Shown here one piece after another: positions 10,865 through 18,659 of a stretch of 64,000 nucleotides of DNA (position 1 is its first letter; every line of letters starts with the position of its first letter). Made by a program: the position numbers and the translations under genes. The stretch comes from Asanoa sp. WMMD1127. Its GTDB lineage: Bacteria; Actinomycetota; Actinomycetes; Mycobacteriales; Micromonosporaceae. The DNA lies in assembly GCF_029626225.1 (NCBI RefSeq), contig NZ_JARUBP010000001.1, positions 6,758,001-6,822,000 on the forward strand, read 5' to 3'. The notes under the pieces are model-generated. The model worked only from the letters and a program-made list of their open reading frames with translations, made no database searches and had not been told where the DNA came from.

Positions 10865-11039
10865 GGCCGGAAGGCGGCCGGCCCGGAACGCGGGCGCCCC
10901 AGAAGGCACGCGGCCCGGAAGGCAGGCGGCCCGCAAGGCAGGCGGCCCGCAAGGCAGGCGGCCCGGAAGGCGGCTGGCCCGGAAGGCGGCTGGCCGGGAG
11001 GCGGACGGGCCCGGAAGGCGGCTGGCCGGGAGGCGGAGG
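10865..11039. repeat. tandem array of eleven 16-bp units
   Basis: One 15-bp unit followed by ten exact-length 16-bp units, consensus GGCCCGGAAGGCRGGC, with units 4-5 identical and units 6, 7 and 9 identical. The period is not a multiple of three, so the array is unlikely to code. It fills most of the 339-bp gap between the Nramp-like gene (stop at 10817) and the esterase (start 11157). On the RNA the units are G-rich on one strand and could pair weakly with each other through GGCC. No gene was found in this gap. Confidence 0.9.
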
Positions 11040-11156
11040 TTGCGGGTTCGGCACACGAGGCCGCGTTGACCCGTCGGCTTCGGAGGCAGACGGCCGCGGA
11101 GACCGGCGTTGCCGGTTCGGCTGCGAGCGGCGCGTCGGCCGACCGACGATGGGACC

Positions 11157-12017
11157 GTGCCGGTATCCCCGCAGGCCCTCGCCTTCTGGGCGGCGATGCG
11201 CGCCGCTGATCGTCAGGTCGACCTGCCGGTCGCCGCCCGCCGGGCGGCCGGCGAGCATGCTGAGGACGCCACGTCGGTCGCCGCCGGGGTGCGGGAGACG
11301 CCCTGGCCCGCGGGCGACGGCCTGCGCGTGACGGCGGCCTCACCCCGATCACGGGTCCTGTACTTGTTCGGCGGCGGCTATGTCCTCGGGTCGCCCGCCT
11401 CCCGGCGCCGCACCGCCGGGCATCTCGCGGTCGCCGCGGACGCGGAGGTGTTCCTATCGGGCTACCGGCTGGCGCCGGAACATCCCCATCCGGCCGCTTT
11501 GGAGGACGTGCTGACCGCCTATGCCCGGCTCGATCCGCCGGCGTTCGTGGCCGGCGACTCCTCGGGCGGCGGCCTCGCGCTCGCGCTGGCCCTCGCGGCG
11601 CCGTCCGCCGGTCTCCCACCGCCCACCGGAGTGGTGTGCCTCTCGCCCTGGGCGGACCTGACCTGCTCGGGAAGCACCATGGACAGTCACGTGGACCGCG
11701 ACATCGAGTGCACGCGGGCGAGCCTGCTGGAGATGGCCGGCTGGTACGGCGGCGACCACGACCCCCGCGACCCCCTCGTCTCCCCTGCCTTCGCCGACTT
11801 CGCGGGCTTCCCGCCCGTGCTGGTGCTTGTCGGCAGCGAGGAGGTCCTGCTGTCCGACGCCCTGGCCGTGGCGGGTGGCGTCGGCGCGGCCGGCGGCGAC
11901 GCGACGCTGCGGATCGCGGCGGGAATGCAACACACCTACCCGATCTGGTGCGGCGCCTTCCCGGAGGCCGACGCCGCGATGCGCGAGGCGGGCGACTGGA
12001 TCAGGGCGCGGTCCTGA
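11157..12017 (+). CDS. alpha/beta hydrolase of the hormone-sensitive-lipase type
   Basis: 286 residues. The nucleophile elbow GDSSGGG, the acid in VGSEEVLLSDALA, and the His in GMQHTYPIW form the catalytic triad of HSL-type (family IV) esterases. The oxyanion motif, normally HGGG, reads FGGG here (YLFGGGYVLGS). GTG 11157 is preferred over an in-frame ATG at 11109: it begins right at the conserved domain, and there is no better Shine-Dalgarno sequence upstream. A short-chain ester is the likely substrate; which one is unknown. It stands alone between two repeat regions. Confidence 0.8.
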   Translation: MPVSPQALAFWAAMRAADRQVDLPVAARRAAGEHAEDATSVAAGVRETPWPAGDGLRVTAASPRSRVLYLFGGGYVLGSPASRRRTAGHLAVAADAEVFLSGYRLAPEHPHPAALEDVLTAYARLDPPAFVAGDSSGGGLALALALAAPSAGLPPPTGVVCLSPWADLTCSGSTMDSHVDRDIECTRASLLEMAGWYGGDHDPRDPLVSPAFADFAGFPPVLVLVGSEEVLLSDALAVAGGVGAAGGDATLRIAAGMQHTYPIWCGAFPEADAAMREAGDWIRARS

Positions 12018-12021
12018 TCAA

Positions 12022-12147
12022 CCCGCCGGTCCGGCGGGCAGATGAACGCGAACCGCACGAGACGAAGGCTTGATGCCTGCCGGTCCGGCGGGCTGAGGAA
12101 CGCGAACCGCACTGGAGCGAGTGTGATGAGCCTGCCGGTCCGGCGGG
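12022..12147. repeat. 54-55-bp direct repeats, each headed by a 17-bp palindrome
   Basis: CCCGCCGGTCCGGCGGG at 12022-12038 is a perfect hairpin (8-bp arms). Near-identical copies with CCT at the left end lie at 12076-12092 and 12131-12147. The first two copies continue with nearly the same sequence (a GA-rich junction, then GAACGCGAACCGCAC). The region is between the convergent stops of the esterase (12017) and selB (12180), so the hairpins may also act as a bidirectional terminator. Confidence 0.8.
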
Positions 12148-12179
12148 CCGCGCTCCTGATTGGCGAGGGGTGCGGGCCC

Positions 12180-14102
12180 TCAACCGACTCGGCGGCGATC
12201 GTCGGGTTCGCGGGTCGTCGCGCCGCGGCGGTCTAGTAGTTCCAGCAGCGGTACGGCCACCCGCCGCGTGGTGTCGAGGGCCTGCCGGGCCTGGCTGAGG
12301 GTGAACGGCTGCGGGATCTGCCGCAGCACCTCGACCGCTCGATCGACCGAAGCGGGCGGCAGCACGATGCCGTCGGCGATCTTGACCAGGGCGCCGGCCC
12401 GGACGGCGGCGGCCAGCTCGCGGGGGCCGAGACCGAGCGTGCGCAGCCGGTCGGCGTCAGGTGCGTGGAACGGCCGCTCGCGTAGGTCCCCGTCGAGGTG
12501 ATCCAGCGCCTGCTGGATGGCCGCCGGCACCTGCGGGCCCCCGGGCCGGCTCACCCGGCCGTCGCGAGCGATCAACGGCGGGGTGACTAGCGCCTCGACC
12601 AGCGCGCGATCGGGCAACCCCAGCGCGCGGCGCAGCGCTTCGACCGGCATGCCCGGCTCGAGCGGATGGGCCGCCGCGTGGCGGTCGACCGCTTCCACGA
12701 GCCCTTCGCGGAGCCGAGCCCAGAGGGCCGGGTCCGCGAACCAGTCACCAGCAACCGGCTGCGCACCGGCGGAGGCGGCACCCGGCATGCCCGGATCGCC
12801 ACCCGTGCCACCGCGAGAGGTAGCAGCACCCCGCTCGCCCGTCGTGCCGCCGCCGGAAGGCGCCGCACCAGCCATACCCCGCTCGCCGACCGCACGGCCC
12901 GCGGATGGCGCCGCACCGCCCACGCCTCGCTCGCCGCCCGCGGGAGGTGCCGCGCCCAGCATGCGCAGTTGGGCGCCGGTCATCAGGCCGCGGCGGCGTA
13001 GTTCGTCGGCGGCGTCCGGGTGGCCGTCCATGGTGGTCAGTTCGGTCGCCCGGGCCGCCGCGGCGCCGCGGCGGCGGAGTGGCGGTGGTAGCGGGTCCAG
13101 CACGGTGACGCCGCCCGCTACGTGGTGGCGGCCCGGGTCGCGGAGCAGTGCGCGGTCGCCGATGCGCAGCGGCAGCGGCGTCCGCAGGCGTAGCCGCGCT
13201 GTGTCCTTGCCGAGCGGGCGCACACCCACCGCGACCGCGGCCGACCCCACGTGGAGCACCAGCGTCGCCGGCAGGTCGCTCGTGGGGTCGCCGTGGACCC
13301 GCACGTCGACCAGCTCCGTCAGGCGGAACGCGCCCGGTGTCAGCAGCGCGTCGCCGCGGCCCACCGCGTCTTTGGGCACGTGGCGCAGGTTGACCGCGAC
13401 CCGGGCCACCGCCTCGACGGAGGCGGCCGGGCGGCCGAGTGACTGCAACCCCTTGACCCGCACGCGGCGGTCGCCGAGCGCGAGCTCGTCACCCGCCCGC
13501 AGCGTGCCCGCGCCGAGCGTGCCGGTGACCACCGTGCCGCTGCCCTGGATCGTGAACGCCCGGTCGACCCACAGCCGGACCGGTGCGGCCGGGTCGGCCG
13601 GCGGCAGGCCGGCGACCAGCCGGTCGAGCGCCGACCGCAGGTCGGCGAGGCCCGCGCCGGTCGCGCCGCTGACGGCGACCGCCTCGACGGCGCCCAGGGA
13701 GGTCGCCGCGATCTCGTCGAGCGCCCGCCGGGTGGCCGGGCCCGGGTCGGCGAGGTCGGCGCGGGTGACCACCAGCAGGCCGTGGGTGACGCCGAGCGCG
13801 TCGAGGGCCGCCAGGTGTTCGGCGGACTGGGGCATCCAGCCCTCGTCGGCGCCCACGACCAGCATGGCGGCCGGGACCGGGCCGACGCCGGCCAGCATGT
13901 TGGGCACGAAGCGCTCGTGGCCGGGCACGTCGACGAACGCGAGCGTGGCGCCCGACGGCAGGTCGGTCCACGCGTAGCCGAGGTCGATGGTCATGCCGCG
14001 GCGCCGCTCCTCGGCCCAACGGTCGGGCTCCATGCCGGTGAGCGCGCGGACCAGCGTCGACTTGCCGTGGTCGACGTGACCCGCCGTGGCGACGACGTGC
14101 AC
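12180..14102 (-). CDS. selB: selenocysteine-specific elongation factor SelB
   Basis: 640 residues. The GTPase opens at once with GHVDHGKS (P-loop), followed by DVPGHE and TRAD; beta-barrel domains follow, then winged-helix repeats that bind the SECIS hairpin. SelB delivers Sec-tRNA to in-frame UGA codons. Its evident client is fdnG in this window. Residues near 420-485 are a Gly/Ala/Pro-rich insertion with repeated GERG and GAAPS elements, between the barrel domains and the winged helices. The GTG start at 14102 is only 36 bp from the divergent selD start; no Shine-Dalgarno is seen, but CAGAGT lies 6 bases upstream. selA is not adjacent. Confidence 0.95.
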   Translation of the reverse strand: MHVVATAGHVDHGKSTLVRALTGMEPDRWAEERRRGMTIDLGYAWTDLPSGATLAFVDVPGHERFVPNMLAGVGPVPAAMLVVGADEGWMPQSAEHLAALDALGVTHGLLVVTRADLADPGPATRRALDEIAATSLGAVEAVAVSGATGAGLADLRSALDRLVAGLPPADPAAPVRLWVDRAFTIQGSGTVVTGTLGAGTLRAGDELALGDRRVRVKGLQSLGRPAASVEAVARVAVNLRHVPKDAVGRGDALLTPGAFRLTELVDVRVHGDPTSDLPATLVLHVGSAAVAVGVRPLGKDTARLRLRTPLPLRIGDRALLRDPGRHHVAGGVTVLDPLPPPLRRRGAAAARATELTTMDGHPDAADELRRRGLMTGAQLRMLGAAPPAGGERGVGGAAPSAGRAVGERGMAGAAPSGGGTTGERGAATSRGGTGGDPGMPGAASAGAQPVAGDWFADPALWARLREGLVEAVDRHAAAHPLEPGMPVEALRRALGLPDRALVEALVTPPLIARDGRVSRPGGPQVPAAIQQALDHLDGDLRERPFHAPDADRLRTLGLGPRELAAAVRAGALVKIADGIVLPPASVDRAVEVLRQIPQPFTLSQARQALDTTRRVAVPLLELLDRRGATTREPDDRRRVG

Positions 14103-14138
14103 CCCGCAACTCTGCCACCGCGAGGCAGGATTGTCGGC

Positions 14139-15137
14139 ATGACCTACCGGCTGACCCAGTACGCGCACGGCGGTGGCTGTGCCTGCAAGATCCCGCCCGG
14201 TGAGCTCGAGAGCGTCGTCGCGGGCCTGGTCGGTGCCACTCCCCCGGTCGGGCCGGGCGAGCTGCTGGTCGGGCTCGACGACGGTGACGACGCGGCGGTG
14301 GTGCGGATCGCCGGTGAGACCGCGGTGGTCGCCACGGCCGACTTCTTCACGCCCGTGCTCGACGACCCCTATGACTGGGGTCGGGTCGCGGCCGCCAACG
14401 CCCTCTCCGACGTCTATGCGATGGGCGGCACGCCGGTGGTCGCGGTCAACCTGCTCGGCTGGCCGCGGGACGTGCTGCCGATGGAGCTGGCCGCGCGGGC
14501 GCTGGCCGGCGGTCTGGACGTGGCCCGCGAGGCCGGCTGCCACGTCGCCGGTGGGCACAGCGTCGACGACCCGGAGCCGAAATATGGCATGGCGGTGACC
14601 GGCATCGCCGACCCGGCCAAGCTTCTGCGCAACGACGCCGGCAGCGAAGGTGTGCCGCTGACGCTGACCAAGCCGCTCGGCATCGGGGTGCTCAACAGCC
14701 GGCACAAGCAGACCGGGGAAGTCTTTCCGGAAGCGGTGGCGGCGATGACCACGCTCAACCGGGCCGCCTCGGAGGCGGCGCTCAAGGCCGGCGCCGTCTG
14801 CGCGACCGACGTGACCGGCTTCGGCCTGCTAGGCCACCTGCACAAGCTGGCCCGCGCCAGCGGCGTCACCGCCCGCCTGTCGGCGGCGGCCGTGCCCTAT
14901 CTGGACGGCGCCCGGGACGCGCTGGCCGCCGGCTATGTCAGCGGCGGCAGCAAGCGCAACCTCGACTGGGTCCGCCCGCACCTCGACCCCGGCGCCGCCG
15001 CCGAGGACGAGCTCCTCCTGCTCGCCGACGCCCAGACCTCGGGCGGCCTGCTGGTGGCCGGCGAGCTGCCGGGCTATCCGGTGGTCGGCGAGCTGGTCCC
15101 GGCCAGAACGGACGGCGTGACGCTGGAGGTCCGCTGA
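14139..15137 (+). CDS. selD: selenide, water dikinase (selenophosphate synthetase)
   Basis: 332 residues. It makes selenophosphate from selenide and ATP, the selenium donor for Sec-tRNA synthesis. The N-terminus LTQYAHGGGCACKIPP matches the E. coli active site, with Cys14, Cys16 and Lys17 in place of the catalytic Cys17/Cys19/Lys20; it is therefore the Cys form, with no Sec codon. The AIR-synthase-like fold follows (DDAAVV, TADFFTP, VAGGHSV, DVTGFGLLGH). It diverges from selB across 36 bp, an economical arrangement that should co-express both. AGG lies about 12 bases before ATG 14139; a leaderless start is also possible. Confidence 0.96.
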   Translation: MTYRLTQYAHGGGCACKIPPGELESVVAGLVGATPPVGPGELLVGLDDGDDAAVVRIAGETAVVATADFFTPVLDDPYDWGRVAAANALSDVYAMGGTPVVAVNLLGWPRDVLPMELAARALAGGLDVAREAGCHVAGGHSVDDPEPKYGMAVTGIADPAKLLRNDAGSEGVPLTLTKPLGIGVLNSRHKQTGEVFPEAVAAMTTLNRAASEAALKAGAVCATDVTGFGLLGHLHKLARASGVTARLSAAAVPYLDGARDALAAGYVSGGSKRNLDWVRPHLDPGAAAEDELLLLADAQTSGGLLVAGELPGYPVVGELVPARTDGVTLEVR

Positions 15138-15192
15138 ACCGGATGTCGGTTGGCTGCTCACGACGATGAGTACCGCGCGGGCGGCCGAAGGT

Positions 15193-16146
15193 TCACGGCG
15201 AAGAGCTGAAATCGACCGCCGTGGTGTTGGCGCCGCTCAGCACGAACACCGGGACCTCGTCCGGCGCCGGCGCGTAACGGCCGCTGAGCAGCGAGGCGAA
15301 CGCCGTCGCGCCGCCGGGCTCGACCACCACCCGCAGCGTCTCCCACAGCGCCCGCTGGGCCGCGCGGATCTCGTCGTCCGAGACCAGCAGCACGTCGTGC
15401 ACACCCGCGGCGATCACCGGGTACGTGTTGACGCCCACCCGCAACGGCGCCAGCGAGTCGATCGCCACGCTGCCGACGGCGGCGTCCACGGGCGAGCCGG
15501 CGTCCAGCGCCCGCCGCACCGTCGGCGCCCCCGTCGGCTCGACGCCGATCACCGGACCGGGGTGCCCGGCCACCAGGCCGCCCAGCAGCCCACCGCCACC
15601 GACCGCCGCCAGCAGGGTCGTCGGCCCGGGAACCTGGCGGGCCACCTCGACCGCGATCGACCCCGTGCCCAGCATCGTCTCGATCTCGTCGAACGCGTGC
15701 AGGCGCAGCGCGCCCGACGTCGCCCGGAACGCCTCGCTGGCCGCCAGCGCGTCGTTGTAGCTGTCCCCGACGACGACGAGCGAGGCCCCGTACCCCCGGA
15801 TCCGTTGGATCTTGGCCGGTGACGACACGGTCGGCACGAACACGTGCGCCGGCACGCCCATGGCCCGCGCCGCGTAGGCCGCCGCCGCGCCGTGGTTGCC
15901 GCCCGACGCCGCCACGACCCCGGCCGCCGGCACCGGGCGCAACAGCAGGTTGGCGAACGCCCCGCGGGCCTTGAACGACCCCGAATGCTGCAGGAACTCG
16001 AGCTTGAAGGCGAGCGGCCCGGGCGCCAGACCGAAGTCGGCCCGGTCGGCAAGAAGCACCGGGGTCGCGCGGACGTACGGCTTGATCAGGTCGGCGACCC
16101 GGGCGATCTCCGCACCGGTCACCAACTCAGGGGCTGTGCTGGTCAC
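15193..16146 (-). CDS. PLP-dependent serine/threonine dehydratase-like enzyme
   Basis: 317 residues of fold type II. The PLP lysine lies in GSFKARGA, the substrate/phosphate loop is SGGNHG, and the glycine-rich PLP phosphate cradle is GGGGLLGG. It probably deaminates L-Ser or L-Thr, or is a related racemase. There is no C-terminal ACT domain, so allosteric control by isoleucine is unlikely; the length fits the short catabolic type. GTG 16146 has TAGGGT 7 bases upstream (16154-16159), suggesting a leaderless mRNA. It is divergent from the ankyrin gene by 32 bp and convergent with selD. Confidence 0.85.
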   Translation of the reverse strand: MTSTAPELVTGAEIARVADLIKPYVRATPVLLADRADFGLAPGPLAFKLEFLQHSGSFKARGAFANLLLRPVPAAGVVAASGGNHGAAAAYAARAMGVPAHVFVPTVSSPAKIQRIRGYGASLVVVGDSYNDALAASEAFRATSGALRLHAFDEIETMLGTGSIAVEVARQVPGPTTLLAAVGGGGLLGGLVAGHPGPVIGVEPTGAPTVRRALDAGSPVDAAVGSVAIDSLAPLRVGVNTYPVIAAGVHDVLLVSDDEIRAAQRALWETLRVVVEPGGATAFASLLSGRYAPAPDEVPVFVLSGANTTAVDFSSSP

Positions 16147-16178
16147 GCTGCCGACCCTAGACCGACTACGGTGGTGGT
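16147..16178. promoter_or_regulatory. 32-bp bidirectional leaderless promoter pair
   Basis: TAGGGT on the minus strand (16159-16154) lies 7 bases before the dehydratase GTG, and TACGGT on the plus strand (16167-16172) lies 6 bases before the ankyrin GTG. Neither gene has a Shine-Dalgarno sequence. The -35 region of each lies inside the other gene's start. Confidence 0.5.
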
Positions 16179-17351
16179 GTGCGGGCGCCCGTGGTTGCCT
16201 ATCTCGAACTGGCCTGCCTCTCGTACGCCGAGGACGACGACGAGGCACCCAGGCGAGCCGCGGCGGCCGCCCAGCTGCTGGCGGAACATCCGGTCATCGC
16301 CCGCACCGACCCACACGTCGCGGCGGCGGCGTCCGATGTGGACTCATTGGCCCGGCAGCTGGCCGACGATCCCGAGGCGGTCAACCGCGCGGGCGGCCCC
16401 CACGACTGGCCGCCGCTGCTCTACCTCTGCTATGCCCGCCACGACCGGTCCCTCGACGAGGCCGCCGTGCTCGCGACGGCGCGCCTGCTGCTGGAGTCCG
16501 GCGCCGACCCCGACGCCCGGTTCCACTGGCAGGGCCTCGACCCGCCGTTCACGGCCCTGACCGGCGCGTTCGGCGGTGGCGAGCGCGGTCAGCCGCCACA
16601 CCCGCACGCGATCGCGCTGGCCCGGGTGCTGCTCGACGCGGGCGCCGACCCCAACGACGGCCAGACGCTCTACAACCGCCAGTTCACGCCGGACGACAGC
16701 CATCTCGAGCTGCTCTTCGCCTACGGACTGGGCCGCGGCGAGGCCGGCGCCGCGCTGCTCCGCGACCAGCTGCGCTGGGCGATCACGCACGGCATGACCG
16801 ATCGCGCGCGCCTGCTCGCCGCCCACGGGGTCGACGTCGAGACGCCGTTCCCGTCGGGGCCGACCCCGGCGGCGCTGGCCCTCACCTCCGGCTATCCGGA
16901 AATGGTGGCCGCCCTCGGCGTCCCGGCGCCGACCCTGACCCCGCCGGACGCGTTGACAGCGGCCGCGCTGACCGCCGACCGGGCGACCTGGGACGCGCTC
17001 CGCGCCGAGCATCCCGACGAGATCGAGTCGCTCCGGGCGCAGCGGCCCGGCCTGACGGTGTGGGCCGCTTCCCACGGCCGCCCCGGCGCGGTCGGGATCC
17101 TGCTCGACGCCGGCTGGCCGGTCGACGCGATGGGCCGCACCGACGTCCCGCGCGACGACCCGTGGCAGACCGCGCTGCACGCGGCCGCGCAGGCCGGCGA
17201 CGTCGCGCTGGCCCGCGACCTGCTCGCCCGCGGGGCCGACCCGACGATCCGCGACGCCCAGTTCGGCGGTACGCCCGGCGACTGGGCGCGCTTCTTCCAG
17301 CACCCCGAGGTGGCCGCCCTGCTGACCCCGACCGACCCGGACGGGCCTTGA
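16179..17351 (+). CDS. ankyrin-repeat protein
   Basis: 390 residues with several ankyrin-type units: ATARLLLESGADPDAR near residue 95, ALARVLLDAGADPNDG near 145, ARLLAAHGVDVETP near 210, and TALHAAAQAGDVALARDLLARGADPTIR near 335. No signal peptide or membrane helix was seen, so it is probably a cytoplasmic protein-binding scaffold. The GTG start has TACGGT 6 bases upstream and no ribosome site. Its stop codon overlaps the -35 box of the next gene's promoter. Partner unknown. Confidence 0.85.
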   Translation: MRAPVVAYLELACLSYAEDDDEAPRRAAAAAQLLAEHPVIARTDPHVAAAASDVDSLARQLADDPEAVNRAGGPHDWPPLLYLCYARHDRSLDEAAVLATARLLLESGADPDARFHWQGLDPPFTALTGAFGGGERGQPPHPHAIALARVLLDAGADPNDGQTLYNRQFTPDDSHLELLFAYGLGRGEAGAALLRDQLRWAITHGMTDRARLLAAHGVDVETPFPSGPTPAALALTSGYPEMVAALGVPAPTLTPPDALTAAALTADRATWDALRAEHPDEIESLRAQRPGLTVWAASHGRPGAVGILLDAGWPVDAMGRTDVPRDDPWQTALHAAAQAGDVALARDLLARGADPTIRDAQFGGTPGDWARFFQHPEVAALLTPTDPDGP

Positions 17352-17376
17352 AATAGATTCCGTTTTATGCTATGAT
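17348..17376 (+). promoter_or_regulatory. sigma70-type promoter TTGAAA-N17-TATGAT
   Basis: TTGAAA at 17348-17353 and TATGAT at 17371-17376 are separated by exactly 17 bases in a conspicuously AT-rich stretch. The -35 box contains the ankyrin gene's TGA stop. The predicted start of transcription is near 17383, about 20 bases before the methyltransferase GTG at 17404. Confidence 0.7.
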
Positions 17377-17403
17377 GTCCGGGTTGGTGGTTAGCCTCGG
17401 AGC

Positions 17404-18249
17404 GTGCAGACCTCCGTTCCCAGCCAGACCGCCTTCCTCGCCGCCGCCGCCCGGGCCGCCCACCGGCTCGTCGACGGCCAGCCGCGCATCCTCGACGACC
17501 ACCTGGCCGAGCCCCTGCTCGGCGACCGGGCCGACGAGCTGCTCGCCTATCACCGCCAGCACGGGGACCACCCGATCCTGGCCGGCGCCCGGGCGCAGAC
17601 CGTGCTCCGCAGCGCCTACACCGAGCGCGCCCTGCGTACGTTCGTCCACCGTGGACCGAGCCAGTACGTCCTCCTCGGCGCCGGCCTGGACACCTCCCCG
17701 TACCGGCTGGACCTGGCCGGCACGCCGGTCTTCGAGCTCGACCACCCGACGACGTCGGCGGCCAAGCGGGCTGCGCTGACCGCGGCGCAGGTGCCCACCG
17801 ACGGTGTCACCTTCGTCCCGGTCGACCTGGCCGGCGCCTCCCTGACCGAGGCGCTCGAAACCCTCGACCCGACGAGGCCGACCTTCGTCGCCTGGCTCGG
17901 CGTGGTGATGTACCTGTCCCCCGACGAGGTGGCCCGCACGACCGCCGCCCTGGCGGCGGCCCTCGCCCCCGGGTCGGAGCTGATCTTCGACCACCTGCTC
18001 CCGCCGGAGCTGCGCGACGCGGCCGGCGACGACTACGCGCGACAGGTCAGCGCGGTCGCGGCAGCGGACGGCGAACCCTGGCGTTCCAGCTTCGTCCCGG
18101 CTGCCGTCGCCGGCCTCCTGACGACGACCGGCTGGACGACGCTGGCCCAACCCGAGGCCCGCGCCGCCGTGCCACCATCCACATGGGACCGACACGACGC
18201 CCTGCGCCCGATGGGCATCTCCGCCCTGGCCCACGCGCACCTCAGCTGA
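17404..18249 (+). CDS. SAM-dependent methyltransferase of the leucine carboxyl methyltransferase (LCM) family
   Basis: 281 residues. YVLLGAGLDTSPYRL is the SAM-binding motif, FELDHP holds the acidic ribose-binding residue, and WLGVVMYLSPDEV is the conserved post-motif typical of the LCM/TIGR00027 group of actinobacterial O-methyltransferases. The N-terminal TAFLAAAARAAHRL helix fits that family too. Substrate unknown; relatives occur in secondary metabolism. A strong promoter lies directly upstream. The end overlaps the convergent HxlR gene by 8 bases. Confidence 0.85.
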   Translation: MQTSVPSQTAFLAAAARAAHRLVDGQPRILDDHLAEPLLGDRADELLAYHRQHGDHPILAGARAQTVLRSAYTERALRTFVHRGPSQYVLLGAGLDTSPYRLDLAGTPVFELDHPTTSAAKRAALTAAQVPTDGVTFVPVDLAGASLTEALETLDPTRPTFVAWLGVVMYLSPDEVARTTAALAAALAPGSELIFDHLLPPELRDAAGDDYARQVSAVAAADGEPWRSSFVPAAVAGLLTTTGWTTLAQPEARAAVPPSTWDRHDALRPMGISALAHAHLS

Positions 18250-18598
18250 CCGCGGCGCGGGCCTCGTTCAGCGCCGGCTGGTGGGCCGCGCTCCAGGCGC
18301 AGATGGCGGCGAGCGGCTCGAGGAGGGTGCGGCCGAGCGGCGTCAGCGCGTATTCGACCCGGGGCGGATTCTCCGCGTACGCCGTGCGGGTGATCAACCC
18401 GTCGCGTTCCATCGCCCGCAGCGACTCGGTCAGGACCTTGGGGGTGATGCCGCGCAGCGGCCGCAGCAGCTCGCCGAACCGGCGCGGACCGTCGCGGAGG
18501 CAGACGACCAGCTTCGTCGTCCACTTGTCGCCGATGCGGATGAGCGGCCGGGTGTCGGCGCAGGCGGCGAACAGGTCCGGGTCGAGTGGTCGCGTCAC
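18242..18598 (-). CDS. HxlR-family winged-helix regulator
   Basis: 118 residues. IGDKWTTKLVVCLRDGPRRFGEL, split here as the recognition segment, and ITPKVLTESLRAMERDGLI followed by RTAYAENPPRVEYALTPLG are the classic HxlR core (effector helix, recognition helix, wing). The protein has one early cysteine (FAACADTRPL), the position used for electrophile sensing in some HxlR proteins. TACGGT lies 7 bases before the GTG (leaderless). It is divergent from a NAD(P)-binding protein gene across 61 bp, so it most likely controls that gene and itself. Confidence 0.85.
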   Translation of the reverse strand: MTRPLDPDLFAACADTRPLIRIGDKWTTKLVVCLRDGPRRFGELLRPLRGITPKVLTESLRAMERDGLITRTAYAENPPRVEYALTPLGRTLLEPLAAICAWSAAHQPALNEARAAVS

Positions 18599-18659
18599 GC
18601 CACCCACCGTAGCCAGTTTCGTTGCGGTAACCGGCCCACCGGGGGCTACCGTCCGCCGC
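18599..18659. promoter_or_regulatory. divergent HxlR / NAD(P)-binding protein promoter region
   Basis: TACGGT (minus, 18611-18606) precedes the HxlR GTG by 7 bases, and TACCGT (plus, 18647-18652) precedes the NAD(P)-binding protein ATG by 7 bases. Between them lies a relatively AT-rich stretch (AGTTTCGTTGCGGTAAC) that is the best place for an operator, though I see no clean palindrome. Confidence 0.45.

Noticed and set aside
10692-11258. Open frames across the 16-bp repeat array on both strands
   Set aside because: The 16-bp period shifts frame every unit; the peptides are low-complexity PSGPPA/RKAGGP strings in several frames.
12022-12147. CRISPR array
   Set aside because: Only three copies, spacers are themselves repeated, and no cas genes are near.
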